Positions 62,604 through 64,000 of a stretch of DNA of 64,000 nucleotides are shown in pieces (positions within the stretch are counted from its first letter, which is position 1; each line of letters begins with the position of its first letter). Made by a program: the position numbers and the translations under genes. The notes beneath the pieces were generated by a model, which was not told the DNA's origin, made no database searches, and was given only the letters and a program-made list of their open reading frames with translations. The DNA comes from Acuticoccus sp. MNP-M23 (GTDB lineage: Bacteria; Pseudomonadota; Alphaproteobacteria; Rhizobiales; Amorphaceae): positions 2,844,501-2,908,500 of the forward strand of contig NZ_CP133480.1 of the NCBI RefSeq assembly GCF_031195445.1, read 5' to 3'.

Positions 62604-64000
62604 TCAGCCACGCGGGGGGCGGGGCGTGCGGGGCTTGTCGTTGCCGCCGGGCCGGTTCGGGCGCCGATCGCCGCCTGGCCGGCCACCGCCACCGCTCGGC
62701 TTGAACGGGCGGGACCCGGAATCGCCGGCCCGCGCCGGACGGTCACTGCCGCCGTGCCGGCCTCCTCCGGCCGGACGATCACCACGCGGGCGATCGTCGC
62801 CAGAGCGCTTGCTCCTGTCCGGCCGCGGCCCGCCGGAACCGCGATCGCTGGCGCCGCGAGGGGGGCGGGGCCCGCTGTCACGCCCGCCGCGCGGATGGTC
62901 GCCCTGAGGACGGTTGCCGCCGAACGAGCCGGTGCCGCCCTTGCGGTCCGCGCTGTCGGTGCGGGGGCGATTACCGCCGAACGAGCCCGTGCCGCCCTTG
63001 CGGTCCGCGCTGTCGGCGCGGGGGCGATTGCCGCCGAACGAACCGGTGCCGCCCTTGCGGTCGGCACTGTCGGTGCGGGGACGATTGCCGCCGAACGAGC
63101 CGGTGCCGCCCTTGCGGTCCGCGCTGTCGGTGCGGGGACGGTTGCCGCCGAACGAGGCGGTACCGCCTTTGCGATCGGCGCTGTCGGTGCGAGGCCGGTT
63201 GCCGCCGAACGAGCCGGTGCCGCCCTTGCGGTCGGCACTGTCGGTGCGGGAACGGTTGCCGCCGAACGAACCGGTGCCGCCCTTGCGGTCGGCACTGTCG
63301 GAGCGGGGGCGGTCTTTCCAAGGCTCGGAGCGGCCGGTGTAATTGCCCTGCGGGGCGCGGTCGCCGCTCGGCCGGGCGCTTTCGCCACGGTCGCCGCGGG
63401 GCTTGAAGCCGCCGCGGTCGCCTTCAGGGCGCGGGCCACGGCTGAAGCTGCCGCCATCGCGTTTCTGGCCGTAGCCGCCGGGCTTGTCGCCGCCGAACGA
63501 ACGGTTGCCGCCCTTGCGGTCCGCGCTGTCGGTGCGGGGGCGGGCCTTCCATGGCTCTGAGCGGCCAGCATCATTGCCCTGCGGGGCGCGGTCGCCGCTC
63601 GGCCGGGCGCGGTCGCCCCGGTCGTCGCGGGGCTTGAAGCCACCGCGGTCGCCTTCAGGCCGGGGGCCGCGCTTGAACCCGCCTTCGCGCCTGTCGCCGG
63701 AGCCGCCATCGCGTTTCTGAAAGCCGCCGGGCTTGTCGCCATAGCTGCGGGCGGGGCGGTCGCCCTCAGGGCGGGGGCCGCGGTTGAAGCTGCCTTCGCG
63801 CTTGTCTGCGTAGCCGCCTTCGCGTTTCTGGAACCCGCCCGGTCTGTCGCCGTAGCTGCGCGGTGTCGCCCCTTCGGAGCGGGGGGGACGGCTGAAGCCG
63901 CCTTCGCGGTTGCCGGTAAAGCCACCCTCGCGCTTTTCGCCGAAACCGCCTTCGCGCTTCTGGAACCCGCCCGGCTTGTCGCCGTAGCTGCGGGGGGCGC
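62604..64000 (-). CDS. Arg/Gly-rich repeat C-terminus of a probable RNA-binding protein (5' end outside the window)
   Basis: On the reverse strand one frame is open from the window edge to a TGA at 62606-62604, at least 465 codons, entirely low-complexity and rich in Arg, Gly, Pro, Asp, Ser and Lys. It contains blocks of RSYGDKPGGFQKREGG, RGPRPEGDRGGFKPR, ARPSGDRAPQGN, GRSEPWKARPRTDSADRKGG and seven copies of NRPRTDSADRKGGTGSFGG, ending DKPRTPRPPRG. RGG-like tails of this type sit on pseudouridine synthases (RluB/RsuA) and DEAD-box helicases in Hyphomicrobiales; which it is cannot be seen here. Two other frames are also open but give no such regular pattern. Confidence 0.85.
   Translation of the reverse strand, partial: APRSYGDKPGGFQKREGGFGEKREGGFTGNREGGFSRPPRSEGATPRSYGDRPGGFQKREGGYADKREGSFNRGPRPEGDRPARSYGDKPGGFQKRDGGSGDRREGGFKRGPRPEGDRGGFKPRDDRGDRARPSGDRAPQGNDAGRSEPWKARPRTDSADRKGGNRSFGGDKPGGYGQKRDGGSFSRGPRPEGDRGGFKPRGDRGESARPSGDRAPQGNYTGRSEPWKDRPRSDSADRKGGTGSFGGNRSRTDSADRKGGTGSFGGNRPRTDSADRKGGTASFGGNRPRTDSADRKGGTGSFGGNRPRTDSADRKGGTGSFGGNRPRADSADRKGGTGSFGGNRPRTDSADRKGGTGSFGGNRPQGDHPRGGRDSGPRPPRGASDRGSGGPRPDRSKRSGDDRPRGDRPAGGGRHGGSDRPARAGDSGSRPFKPSGGGGRPGGDRRPNRPGGNDKPRTPRPPRG
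62913..63311 (-). repeat. Seven tandem 57-bp repeats inside the Arg/Gly-rich gene
   Basis: Seven 57-base units, each coding for a variant of NRPRTDSADRKGGTGSFGG (reverse strand). Differences are mainly at silent sites (for example GCGGTCCGCG/GCGGTCGGCA), so the peptide is conserved. A second direct repeat with 231-base offset joins 63322 and 63553. Confidence 0.92.

Noticed and set aside
62913-63311. CRISPR-like regular repeats
   Set aside because: Units are contiguous 57-base coding repeats without unique spacers.
62594-63925. Ala/Thr/Arg-rich open frames (both strands) over the Arg/Gly-rich gene
   Set aside because: Alternative readings of the same repeats. The accepted frame gives regular RGG-like units, a plausible C-terminus, and stays open to the window edge.

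Overview
The window is a 64 kb piece of a high-GC alphaproteobacterial chromosome, most likely order Hyphomicrobiales (Rhizobiales). Support comes from gene order and gene types typical of that group: SRP RNA-dnaX-ybaB-recR; mmcB, hemF, trmL and petABC together; acnA divergent from ccmAB; the alphaproteobacterial DnaX with a degenerate zinc module; MmcB; ExoD; and many Tat-type (RR) signal peptides. Species cannot be told from this sequence. No rRNA or tRNA genes, phage genes, transposases or CRISPR arrays were recognised.

Layout. 1-6.8 kb: a glutathione S-transferase, a TrkH potassium transporter coupled to MetZ, a YtoQ protein, a tiny membrane protein, a cyclase-like DUF3095 protein and a YrhK protein. 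6.9-8.8 kb: a VOC protein and a small, visibly lower-GC island with an unknown membrane protein and a possible mini membrane protein. 8.8-18.6 kb: LepA, then (reverse strand) a peptide-type ABC importer operon ending in allophanate hydrolase AtzF and a methyltransferase. 18.8-23.3 kb: an unknown protein, a DUF2244 protein and a YnjC/YnjD-like ABC permease/ATPase pair without a binding protein. 23.3-26.1 kb: SRP RNA, dnaX, ybaB, recR. 26.2-27.5 kb: an Rrf2 regulator translationally coupled to a frameshifted thioredoxin-reductase-like gene. 27.6-32.6 kb: mmcB, hemF, trmL and the cytochrome bc1 operon petABC, closed by a clear terminator.

32.7-35.0 kb holds the most striking gene: one 750-residue chain joining a PhnN-type ribose 1,5-bisphosphokinase to an AMP-phosphorylase-type nucleoside phosphorylase. 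If both halves are active it would take AMP plus phosphate to adenine and ribose 1,5-bisphosphate and then to PRPP, a short nucleotide salvage route in one polypeptide. 35-45 kb: a glycosyltransferase, two small secreted proteins (one trypsin-like), GlyS, LpdA, a large OmpA-family protein with Gln/Arg tandem repeats and a secreted alpha/beta hydrolase. 44.5-49 kb (reverse): ThpR, DUF1499, a BI-1 family protein, YnfA with an unusually short MerR-like regulator, and a cyclic-nucleotide-binding/CPBP fusion. 49-55.2 kb: aconitase, CcmAB, and a secreted metallophosphoesterase. 55.3-61.5 kb: a luciferase-like oxidoreductase and, on the reverse strand, a polyamine-type ABC importer operon with an Asp/Glu/hydantoin racemase. 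61.8-64 kb: ExoD and the C-terminal part of a very long Arg/Gly-rich repeat protein that runs off the window.

Functions are inferred from motifs and remembered family patterns; no database search was possible.
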